This document shows, in pieces, positions 32,389 to 43,125 of a stretch of DNA of 64,000 bases. This stretch comes from Yamagishiella unicocca (lineage: Eukaryota; Chlorophyta; Chlorophyceae; Chlamydomonadales; Volvocaceae). The stretch is taken from positions 53,501 to 117,500 of the forward strand of contig BDSL01000171.1 of the NCBI GenBank assembly GCA_003116995.1, in the 5' to 3' direction. Under the pieces are notes generated by a model. It had not been told where the DNA came from and did no database searches. It saw nothing but the letters and a program-made list of their open reading frames with translations. The position numbers and the translations under genes are program-made. Position 1 is the stretch's first letter; every line of letters starts with the position of its first letter.

Positions 32389-33060
32389 TGGATGTGGGTA
32401 TGGCAGCGAGCAGCGGCGGGCTGCTGCTGCGGGCACGCGGCGGGGTGCTGCTGGCGTCCTGGCCGTTTCCAGAGCTGCACGATGCGACGGGAGCTGTAAG
32501 TGTGCTGGTGCGGGTCCTGGGACAGCGTCAACGGGACACCGGCTGCCCACAGCACTGTATGTGCGGACGCTGGGGTGGCGCGGCCGGCACATCAATGCGC
32601 TAATGCCACGGTGGAGTAATGCCACGGTGGTTGTATCGTGTTTGCGTACATCTAGTTCCGCTTTCGACAGAGATGAGGACATTGATGCAGTGTCGCTGGT
32701 GCTAGTAACTGTCGCTGGTGTGGGTGTGCGCCTCGATAGGTCGCAGGGTCTGGAAGTCGTGGAGCCGTCTGCCTAGAGCATTGGTTGCACACATTCATTG
32801 CTAGATTGCACACCTTAGGATAGCACTGTGCGTCTTGTAGAGAAATGATGCATCATTTGCTTGGGTGCCTGGCGGGGAATGCTCTCTTGCCTGGGACGGA
32901 GAGGCGGAGGCGAGACCGCTGTGTGCGTGCTCACGAGCAGCCGGTGGGCATGCATGTTGGTCCTAGGTGACCTGGATGGGCGGTTACGAATATGAGGCAC
33001 GGGAAGACATGGCTAGGTGCCGCCCGCTGGCCAGTTGGGTCGAGAGCCTGGCAGCGCCTG
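32389..33060. repeat. Diverged copy of a dispersed family also found at 59.9-60.3 kb
   Basis: From the truncated LTR onward, a stretch with LLASWPFPELHDATGAVSVL-type coding similarity and the non-coding block TTTGCGTACATC...CGCTTTCGACA...GATGCAGTGTCGCTGGTG aligns with 59920-60267. Here the tail block is single and diverged, while at 60.1 kb it is doubled as a perfect inverted repeat. Function unknown. Confidence 0.6.
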
Positions 33061-33844
33061 GCGGCAGCTCACAGCTCCACTGAGTGCTACAGAGTGAAAG
33101 GGCGGTGGTGGTGGTGACTGGTCAGGTCGTGCTTATCATAGGTAGCGGTGGCTAGCGACTGGTGGTTGCGCTTGCCTGCTGGGACTTCCCTCCCTGCCTG
33201 GTTTGCCGTATGTAAAACGCATTCCCTTTCAGTAGCAATCAATAAGATGGCCCTTTCAGTAGCAATCAATAAGATGGCCCCCCGACCCTTGCTCAGCAAA
33301 AAATGTTTACGTATGCCTCCCCGATCCATTGGTCAGCGGTCACTTGTAGCTACATACGGCCTGGGCTTGAATTTCGTAGGAATTGTCGCTCTGGTACGTT
33401 ACTAAACGTCCCGGGGGCCTGTCACGTCATGAACCACGTCTTTCATATGCATCGCTGCTGTTCAATAACATATTGCCAATTATCCTTGCAAAGCATTTCG
33501 CCACTGTTCTGAGTCCTTGCGTACCGGTATTGGCGCGACGACATCTCAGTGAGTCGGGGCGTGCCTTGTTCTTGAAGCAGCAAGTTGTTCTCTTATCGTT
33601 TGCCAGACTACGCCGAAGAGGACATGATTCGCAGACGATAGGAGACTGGTGGGAGGAGCGCATCCGCAACAACAGTGCCCTTTCGTCTGTAGGCGGTGAT
33701 GTCGGTAGCAACGATCTTGTATGGAAGTCAAGAGGTGTCCTTCAGGCTGGTCTCGGTAAGCCTGGGCCTCCAGAAGGTAACGCCCCTTCGGCCTGAACAA
33801 CACGCATCCCGTACCCACTTTGGCCTGTGCATTTATAAAACCAG
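33061..33844. other. Unassigned region upstream of the effector cluster
   Basis: Contains a 29-nt direct repeat, CCCTTTCAGTAGCAATCAAT plus AAGATGGCC, at 33222-33250 and 33252-33280. A TTTATAAAA (33829-33837) could be a TATA element for the downstream gene. No convincing exon chain. Confidence 0.4.
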
Positions 33845-33995
33845 GGACGCCTTCACCTGCCAACAATTGGGGAACGGCTCGGTCTGGACAACGTCCTGCT
33901 GGACGGCGCTGTTGCCGCGATCGACCGCGAAGGCTTCACTTACGAGACCTTCGAAGCCGGCAGTCGTATCAACGTCACTGGCGACCCGCTTCCCG
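33845..33995 (+). CDS. Candidate header exon of the first NTPase gene
   Basis: Open, amphipathic stretch GRLHLPTIGERLGLDNVLLD ... EGFTYETFEAGSRINV between an AG acceptor (33843-33844) and a GTAGGC donor (33996). It is 151 nt, so it leaves in phase 1 like every other header exon of this family. No ATG is in frame before an upstream TAA, so a 5' exon would be needed, or the TATA-like sequence just upstream means this is not an exon. Confidence 0.3.
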
Positions 33996-34692
33996 GTAGG
34001 CGACTTATCCAAACACGTTTTCTCAAGGCGTTGCCGGTGGCAAAGGAACGCGTTGCCGGATCATGTCTCCCAAGAAGTTCAAGAGAGGGGTGGTGCAAGT
34101 AGTAGTTGCTGGCGGGACCCTGTACCCCTGTCGGACGGTAGGGATCCCACGGCAAAGTGGCCCGGTGCATCCTTGGCGCGTATCGCAACGCTTTCGTTCG
34201 CGTCTTCGTCTATTTCCACCCTGCAGCATGAGAGACGCAGCACGGCATGCATATAACGCGAGAAACGGAAGCTAGGGCATAGGGGTGTGTATGCTCTGGC
34301 CGGAATTAAGGCGTTGCGTATTCGTGCTGGTGTCCCTTATCCTCTGACGCGAGGATTCACGCTAGTCCAACTGCTCCCTGGTTGTCTCCTTGCCGTACTT
34401 CCCATGTGATGGCCTTTGCCGGGGGAGTGGAGGCCTTTGCCGGGGGCGCTGGCCTTTAGAGCGGGAGGGCAGCAGTGCGGCCATCGCGCGTTGGGGCGGG
34501 TGGGTCGTTGCTGAGGACTGCGGGGCGCGCTGCTTGCGCCAACTCGCGGGGGGTGCTGGGAGCTGTGAGAGGCGACAAGGGGCGGCTGGCGGATGCTGTG
34601 GCCTTGTTGGGGATTTCCACTTTGTGTTTGGTTCGGGACGGGCACATCATGGCCAAGCCAAGCCGCCCTGCGAATTGTTCCCCAATAAGCAG

Positions 34693-37600
34693 GTGCAGGA
34701 GATGCAGGCGCAGCTGCAGCGGCGGTGGCGGGAAGCGGTGGGTGCCTGTGCCCCCGTGGCTGGCTTGTGGGTCAAGGGGGTTCGCGCGCGGATGGGGCGT
34801 GGGGGGCTACGACAGCCCCTCAAGCCCCTTGCAGTAGTACGGTAGTATGGGCGTCCAGGCGCGGTGAAGGCACTGTCCCTATCAGCAAGTGCCATGGGGA
34901 TGCTGGGCTGGCAAGGTCAGCTGCCAGGGGCAGGCTGGGGGAGCCAAACGGGGTGCTAGGTTTGCCGGAACGGGACGTGGGCACAGTCCAGGCATAATTG
35001 GGTGGCTAGGCACACGCGTCAACCGCAACTTGCCCACAAGGTTGTGTGAGGCCTGTACTTTATTACATACACTATGCAATGTCGACGACCACACGAATAA
35101 TCAGCTCGCTGAGCTTCATAAGGTGAACACGCCAACAGACCACACGCGGGACACGACAGGTGGCTTCGATGCTGAGTCCAACGACCCCGCAGCCTTGCAC
35201 GACCCCAACCCTGAACATCTCCAGGGCAGACTTAGCCTCTGGCCAGTGTGGCCACTACCAAAGGCCGGTCCAGACCCAGCGGCTGGACGGGTGCTGCAAC
35301 CCGCCCTCTCAGGACTCCACAAACCCATGAATGGGCCGCCGGGCCGGGGTTTGTGACGCAGCGTGCAGAGCAGCTCCCCATTCGCCAAGAAGTAGTGTGT
35401 GCCGGTGGCTGGAAGACAGGCGCATATGTACTCGCATGCATTGACCAGGCAGCACTGGTGTGCCGCCCAGGCTCTTGAGCAGCTGTTAAGAGCGCACTTG
35501 CTTCGCGGTGATGTAGGCCTCCGGGCATTTGTGGATGTTGCTACGAGATGGGCGTTACTTGCTTGGAGCTGGTTTGAAGCCCCCGTAGTTTCGCACCTGT
35601 TTGCGATGCTGCAGGTGGTGGGGGCCCAGGCGCAGGTGCACCACCGGCTCAACGGCGGCGGCTGCTGGTGGACAGCGCACCCAATCTGCTGCTGCTCAGC
35701 TCTGACGGCAGCGGCAGCTTGTGGGAGCTGGCGTACAGCGATCTCGTCCTGCCGTACGTGGACGCGCGGGAGGTGGTGGCCCCGGAGGCGGGTGTGGACG
35801 CGCGGGGGGTGGTGGAGCTCATCCACGTGTGGGCTGAAGCAGCCTTGAGGGCTGCGGTGGACCGAACCCGTGCAAATGCCCCCGCGCCCCTGGTAGTGTC
35901 GGGGCTCGTGAAGGTACGTGTGTCGTGCGCTCGCTGGGTCGCTGTCCTGCTGTTTTATTGCCCCCCGTATAGCGCCCAGCCCCCCCCCAAAGCATTCCTT
36001 CTCGCCCTCCTTGCATCGTTCTCGCTGTCACCCGCGACCCCGGGGAAGACTGGCTCAGGGCGCCGCCGTGCAGCTTTGTGCCGGCACCACGCATCCCCAC
36101 CCAACCTCGTCTAGTTAGTCATGCCTGGAACCCCACCCCACCCCCTCACAATGCCCCGCCATATGCATGGCTTCATGCATGCATGGATGCCGCAGGCGGG
36201 CAAGTCCTACACCCTGGAGCACGTGGTGCCCGCGGTCATGGCGGAGGCGCTGCGCAAGCAGCAGCAGCAGGCGGAGGATGGCGGCGGCGAGGCGCCCCCG
36301 CTGGCTGGCATGGTGGTCCTGCGGCTCCGCGGCGACGAGTTGATGCGCTCGGTACGTCAGACAATCGCTGCGAACTATGAGGGTATGCCGACCTACTCAC
36401 TTGTTCATGGCAACGCCGGCCATTCATGTGTGGTGCGCGTGACTGTAATACCTATCCCATTGCGGCCGTCTGGTCCCTGGTTGTTTTTCTGTCGATGCGT
36501 TCCGCTGGTGGTTGCTTTGTGCCTTGCAATGCTGTATGGAGCAGCTGCCGGGGGTTTCTGCATGTTGCATGTGCGCGCATGTACCGTATGCGTTTGCCTG
36601 GCGGCGGGACACATGCCGCATGTGCACACACACTCAGCAGGGGCAGGTGTGTCAAGCGGTGTCAGCTCGATGCATGCTCGCTCGCTTGCGTGTGCGCTGA
36701 CCCGTACGTACGTATGCCGTGCAGGGTGGCGCCACGGCCATGCTGAAGAGCCTGCTGGAGGTGCTGGTGCAATGGGCGCGCAAGGAGCACGTGCCCCTGC
36801 GGGCGGGTGCGCTGGCGGCTGCGGAGGCTGAGCTGGTGCGGCCGCACGACGTTCTGCCCAGCGGGCCGGGCGCCGCCATCCTCGCCTTCCTCAAGGCAGT
36901 GGAGGTGCCGGTGCTGGTGCTGTGGGGTGGGTCGCGGGCGCTTGGCAGGTCTCATGTTCGATTTATGTGCTGTAGCACGAGTGAATCGGTGCGCACGACA
37001 CAGACATCCCATAATGCTGCCTTGGGCCCACTTTTTTACCATGGCATGACACATAAGAATGAACCGCATGGGCCTCCCACTGCCTTAGCCCCGAAATTGG
37101 TTTTGTTTGGTGTTGAGGTCGCTCGTTAACACATCCCTTGAGCTCCTTGTCGCCGTGCCGTGGTGTAAGATTCCCGTTGGCTTGCAATATGGGTGCCTGG
37201 TGTGCTGCCTGACGTGCTGCCATACACTCCTTTGCCAACCGCCGCGTCCGACATGTGTCACCCGCGTCTACTGGTGTGCGTGCATGCCTAATTGGTGCGG
37301 GATGCGCACACCCGCCGTCTGGGGCTGCGTGCCCGTCTCCCCGGGGTGGTGTAGCAATGTACGGGAGCTCCCCGGAGCCCTGCCACGCCCCAGCCTGCAC
37401 CACACCCGCTCCACATGTCCCGCGCGCGTCCCAGTACTCCCTCCGGTCCCCATAGCCTTCTCTCTTCTTACTTCACGGGCGCTTGCATATTCCTAATCGT
37501 TGTTGCTGTCGTCTTCTTTTGCGCTGCGCTGAACGCGCCCGGGGTGTAGACCGGTCATAACGCGACGCTAGCGTTTGCCATGCGCGCGCACGCCCGACGG

Positions 37601-40600
37601 TTTCTATACACTGCGTACGCCACACTTAGATACGCGGACGCGGATATGTATGCGCGCACGATACGACAAGACATACGCTTAGCTTGCTGTAGCTTGGGCG
37701 CTGTGTACACGTACACAGCGCCTGGGGCGGTATGTTGCCGGAGCCGCTGGATGCTACGACACCACCGGTCATCGGTACAGGGTCCCAACGTGCTGTTCCC
37801 GCTGTCGCATCACTAAGACCATTGACCCCGCCACCTCCCATCCCCAGGGTCTCTGGTTTTTTGCTTGGATTTAACGAACTCTCCCTCCCTGCGCGTGCTG
37901 TACCGTGATGTCCCATGCATGTATCAATGCCCGCTCGGCCTTCGCCCTCTATTTTGCTTTCATAGGCGCACGCCGCATGCTCCCATATCCTGCTACTGTG
38001 TTTTTCGTCTGCTGTTGCCGCCGCGGCTGACCGCGTTCAATTGCTGTGAATTTGTGCCGCTGTGCCCCGCATGTCTCCATCGGTCGCGACGGCGTGGCGG
38101 ATGCGCGCTGGGCACCCAGGTGAGATGTCAGCCAGCCTGTCAGTCAAAGTCTTAGCTGCACGCGTTCGCGAGGTTACGCGGTCGAGTCCTTTTCGCGCTT
38201 GTTAAGCTGGCTCTTTAGTCAACGGGTATGATCAGCACGATTTTTCAGAGAGCTGCTCTGGAGCTGTTGGCCGCTCGGCGGCCGGGCCATCACTCGGTAA
38301 CGCGTTCCTGTTCCTGCTGTACCGTTCCTCTGACTTCTTCGGCTACTGAACCCAACAACCCCCGCTCCCCTCTGCCCGCCGCATCATCACTTCCACCCAA
38401 CTAATGCATGGACCCCCCCCCCCGCCCTCTTCCTGTGCTTCTGTGTCGCAACGTCTGTCTACCTCTCCCTCGTCATTAATTGGCACTTCCTCCCCAACAC
38501 CTACTTCATCTAACATAGTATGCATGGCACCCCCCCCCCACACACACACACACCGCGTTCGTGCAGACGAGGTGCAGAGCCTGTTCCTGCCGACCATCGG
38601 CGGAAAGCTGGACGCCGCCGGGGCCGAGTACGTGCGAGACGTGTTCATGAAGCAGCTGCTGGTGTACGGCCCCCCCACCGTGCTGTGGTGCCTGACCGGC
38701 AGCTCCATGGTGCAGACCTGGGTCAGCCTGGCCACGATGCCGCCCAACGGCTACGCGATCATCGCCACCGCCTTCAACGCCGCCCTGCCGGCGACCTACA
38801 GCGCCGCTCACATGCAGTGGGCGTGGCAGCGGCTTGAGCAGCAGTACGGCGGGCCTGCTGGTGCGCCGCCGCTGGACCCAAAGCTGCTGGAGCTGTGCCC
38901 GCGGTCCGTGGCGCTGCTGACCGCCCTGGTGCGCGCCCAGGGCGACTACGGGCGCCCAAGCGATGTGGCGGCCTTCGTGAGCAGCTTCATGCGGTCCAAG
39001 CTCATCGAGGAGGTCCGTGCATGCCTGCGTGCGCGTGTGTGTATGTATATTTGTGCTCGTTGTGCAACACCAAAATGTTTTTTGTTGCATCAAGTGATTA
39101 AATGCATGCATTACCGGGCCCAATCCCAGATGCATGTCGCTCTGCCCGCCCAGCCCCTATCCACCCATCCACCCTACATACTCTACTGCTGCCCTCCCTG
39201 ACCAGTCGCGCCGGGAGTGGCAGCTTGGCATGGAGGCCATGCCGGTGTCGCAGCGGCTCGCAGTCCTGGACCTGGCGTTTCCGAACGTGGGCGCGCATAT
39301 CGACACGGAGCTGCACCCCGGCCTGCAGCGCTTCCTGGTGCCGCACCTGGACAAGAAGGCGGACGGCCGATACTTCCTCCGCGACTCACACCAGCGTCAG
39401 ATCGTGCGGGTGAGGCAGAAGGCGCGTGCATGTATACCAAGCTTATCTCATATACACTTAAGCGTCAGCAGTACCCTGCTCGGTTTTGACTCCAAGAACT
39501 CCGCGACATCTGGCACGGTGGCCCCAGCTCTACATGCTCCAGCGTAAAGCCGGCCTTGACTTGGGTGGGCGTATCACCGATCACTTTAACACCTGCTCTT
39601 GCTCCGGGGTTCACGTGACGGCGGGAGCTCCTGGGAGCCCCGTTCCGCCCCTAGTCATCCCGCCTACCGGCCATGTCGCGCCCATGCACTTTGTCTACCC
39701 ACACTGTGCCTTCGTAACTTGTTGTCCGTACTTCGCTTTCGTCAGCACACGTTTTCGTTTCTACTCTACATACGGATCACCTTAGTCAATGAGAGGTTAG
39801 GCAGCCAAACGATATGAACCGGGGGCGTCTTCTTCACGCTGGAGCCGACTACGTCTTCTCTGGTCATTGGTATGGTACCTACCTCGCATCATCTTCTCTA
39901 CATCGCCTTCGTCTATACTTGGTCATGCATGGTACCCCCTGTCTACTCCGGGATGTAATGCTGCATGGCAACCCCTTATCTTGCGCCCCCCGCGCGTGCT
40001 ACGTCATGCCCTGCTACACCCAGTTGATGTTCAACAAGGACGGCACGCTGCGTTACAGCTGGAGCGAGCTGGGCTCCGGCGCTTCCCTGACGCAGCTGGA
40101 CGCCGCCTGGAACCTGTTCTACCTGGGCGAGGCCGCCGACTACGTGCTCGGGCCCAAGGCAAGCCGCCGGTGGCAACACGAGGAGCGGCCGGATGGCATG
40201 GACGACTTCCGGGCCAAGCTACAGGTCGGCAAGCGCTGCGCAGGGCATAGGGCTTGAGCTCAGATTATGCTTCAGGTATTACCGTACTAGCATAAGCGGC
40301 TCGTGTAGATATGTAAAGCATCAGTGCAGATGGAGCCTGCATGTGCGAATGGTGTTTTGTCGCCCCTTGTCCATTGCCGCAATCCTTGGCTTATGCTACT
40401 CGCAGGCCATCGCCAAGGACGTTGCCGACAAGCTCTCAGTGGCAACGGCGGCAGAACGCGCGCAGCAGGCGCAGCAGCAGGCAGCAAGCGCGGACGCCCT
40501 GCGCCAGGTGAGAGGCTTTGGTGAGTGTAGTTGGTCTCCCTAGCCATCGACCAGAATGCGTCGAGAGGGCCATTGCACACTGCATGCTTGCGGTGGTGCT

Positions 40601-41716
40601 CGGGAGATGGACCCAACCTTGTGGGCGTTTTGCCGTGCCTTTAAACCTCTAGCCTGCGCTTGCCCGCGCGCGCGCCGTTTGACCGTCGTTCACTCTTGAT
40701 TAGCCTAGGTGTCCTCATCTTACTTTAACGCCCTTCTTCCGCTGAGCTTTTTATACCGGTGCATACTTCCGGTCCTCCACCACCCAACAGCAGCAGCCAG
40801 GTGGCGGCGGTGCGGCGCAGGGCTCCCAGGAGCTGTGGGAACGGCAGCCCTGGTTCCAGGCCGTGCTGACCTCAAAGTGGAACGACCGCGACCGCGAGGC
40901 GTACATGAAGAACAGGGAGGCGCGGCCCAAGGACCTGGACATGCTGGTCTTCTACCTGCGGTAGGTGGGTGGGTGGCTGCTACATGCTTCCGCTGCTGTC
41001 CGTTCTGCTGTATCTGCTGCTCACGTGATGTAGTTGCCGGCGGTTGGTGCATGTCTTGCGCCCGGCGGGACGGTCGGGGGCCATTGCTCCATGACAACTC
41101 AAGCACCGACGTGCCAGGGCGGACCGCGGTGTCTCTTTGCTCCACGCCGCCCCTGACTTCTCCCTCGAATACCCTCTGCTGCCGTGCATATTTGCGGGTG
41201 TGTACACACGTTCGCAGGCTGAGCCGCAACGTGCTGGGACACACAAAACCGTGGGACCGGGACGCCGGCGACATATTGGATGTACGCGTAATCAAGGCGC
41301 TGCCCGCCGTGCTGGGCCAGCCCCTCTTCGCCTTCAACGACGCAATGGTGGAGGCGCTGCAGCTGCTGTCGCGCCGCACCGTGGAGGCGGCCGCGGCGGC
41401 GTTTGAGGCGGAGCTGCCGGGAGGCGGCGGAGGCACCGGCAGCATTGAGGGCTCGCCCGATGGCGGCAGCGACAGCGCTGGCGGTCGGGGCCGCGCCGCA
41501 AAGGCAATGCCTGTCCAAGGCGCGCCTTCGTGCCCGGGACCAGCGGCGGCACAGCGTCCGCAGCTGACGTATCCCATCACCGGCAGTCGCAGTGGGTGGG
41601 TCAACGGCCAGCCGCGGGCACCCACAATCGCGCCGCGCCTGCGCATGCGGCTTCCGCTCTTTGCATCAGCTGCCGCACCCGCGGCGGTGGTGGGGCCCCG
41701 GCTGCGCTGCTGGTGA
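34693..41716 (+). CDS. P-loop NTPase (CR/STAND-like), multi-exon, first copy
   Basis: Exons: 34693-34737 (Gly/Ala linker, phase 1-1), 35615-35913, 36196-36351, 36725-36926, 38567-39012, 39206-39409, 40024-40224, 40406-40507, 40791-40960, 41218-41716 (TGA). The effector part is 758 aa in continuous phase. Walker A is made across an exon junction: SGLVK (end 35913) joined to AGKSYTLEHVV gives G-x4-GKS. Walker B is also split: VPVLVLW plus G|AC gives VLVLWDEVQSLFLP. After the core come helical segments (LIEE, SRREWQLGMEAM, WNLFYLGEAADYVLG), an Ala/Gln coiled coil (40406-40507) and a Gly/Ser-rich tail. The domain resembles the NTPase of Crinkler-type effectors; the start/header exon is uncertain. 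Intron 36927-38566 is the largest and has no recognised gene inside. Confidence 0.7.
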
Positions 41717-43125
41717 CGCGGGGGCATGTGCGTGCTGACTGCTGCCACTGCTGTTGGGCGCCGATCATGACCTGCTGTGCGCCGCCGTCAGTGGCAGTTA
41801 GCACGGGGCTCAACGGCTCCGAAGGGGCCCGGTAGTTATGGAGGAGTAGGAGTTGTGTAGAGGAGAGTTATCTGAAGCTTCTGGAAGGCTTCGAGCGAAC
41901 TAATGGCAGTGAACCAGTGACATGTGCAGCTCACGTTCGCTGTGCAGGCAAGCTTGCTGTGTTCGATGTATCCGCCGGTGTGCGGTAGTTACCCTTCGCA
42001 TGGCATCTATCAGGCACCAGCATGCAAAACAGTAGAATGGGCGGCGGACATGCACTGCTGAACATCGAGGAACCAGCAACTTCAACTCCTTTTGAAAGAG
42101 GGGGCTCAGTGGGGACCACGGTTTTAAACCTTGTCACGTACGGTGAAGGGATGCGTGGGTGCTTGTCAGTGCGTGGTCTAAGCCTTCATCCGATTTCTGA
42201 TACCCGATACCCGATGTGGTGGTCGCAGTGCAAATTTGCGAATGCCTCCAAAAGGAAGGGCTCGGTTAATGTGCGAGCTGATCAGCGGACGGTACTCGCT
42301 GCGTGTACGAATCTGGAAGACACATTCTCTGACCACAGACACACCTACACTAGTGTACGGCCGTTGGCCGTGTCAGATGGCTTTGGAACCGGCGATGCAA
42401 CAATGCAAGCAATGTGACATTTTGACGATGCAACGATTCCCCAATACCCTAGACGTAAGCGTAATCCGTAACCAATATTTGATAGTTACTAAACATTGCC
42501 TAGAAGGATCAGTGCTGGCGAGCGGGATGCAAATTTAAGTGTGTGCGGGCAAGGGCCGCCGCAGTAGGCCGCAGTGGGCCCGCCGATTGGTTCTGATGAG
42601 ATGTGTGCCTGGCTCAGCAACGATTGCAACGATGTAATATGTATGTGAGAGGCGCGGTGTGAGCACGGGAGACCCGGCAGAGCCGGAAAGTGGACCTAGC
42701 ACGCCATGGGGTCGTGCGTGCTAGCTTGATGTTACAGGTTCGGGAAGTGTGGTTTCCCACAGCCCTGTAACGAGACTAAACGAGCCGCACAGGCCCTTCG
42801 TCTCGGGTTGTGCTGTTGTTACGTTCTTGCATCACACTTTCGCCATCTACAGTTGTATCCGAAAGCATTGACCGTCTAGTCCAGACTTCACCAAGATATT
42901 TTGCTAGTTTAGCCTGGTCCTCGTAAAGCATAATCCCTATGGGAGTACTTGCCCCGGTTACGGGCCGGTTGAGGGCCGGTTTTGCGGCCGGTAACCGGGT
43001 CTTATCCAACCGGCACCAAACCGGGCGGTTGTCGACCAATCCGATAACCGCCCCTTCAACTCGTTACATAAAACCGGTAACCGGGCAGGCCAGTTATCGG
43101 CCAGTTGGTCGTTCCGTAAAACCAA
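41717..43125. other. Intergenic region downstream of the NTPase gene
   Basis: No exon chain recognised. TGTAA, the algal polyadenylation signal, occurs at about 42634 and 42767, far from the stop. The right part (42955-43115) is a dense cluster of CCGGTTA/TAACCGG words described separately. Confidence 0.45.
42952..43118. repeat. CCGGTTA/TAACCGG word cluster, imperfectly palindromic
   Basis: At least eight occurrences of ACCGG/CCGGT words in both orientations (for example GGTTACGGGCCGGTTGAGGG and AAACCGGTAACCGGGCAGGC). It may be a decayed miniature inverted-repeat element or a protein-binding array. It lies just left of the recombinase element. Confidence 0.5.

Noticed and set aside
34693..34845. 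ORF reading VQEMQAQLQRRWREA... in phase 0 through 34845
   Set aside because: A GTGGGT donor at 34738 ends the exon, and the phase-1 reading (Gly/Ala linker) matches the phases of all flanking exons in three paralogous copies.
40720..41748. Antisense ORF of 342 codons
   Set aside because: Shadow of the last exons of the NTPase gene; composition is Arg/Pro/Ala-rich with no motif.
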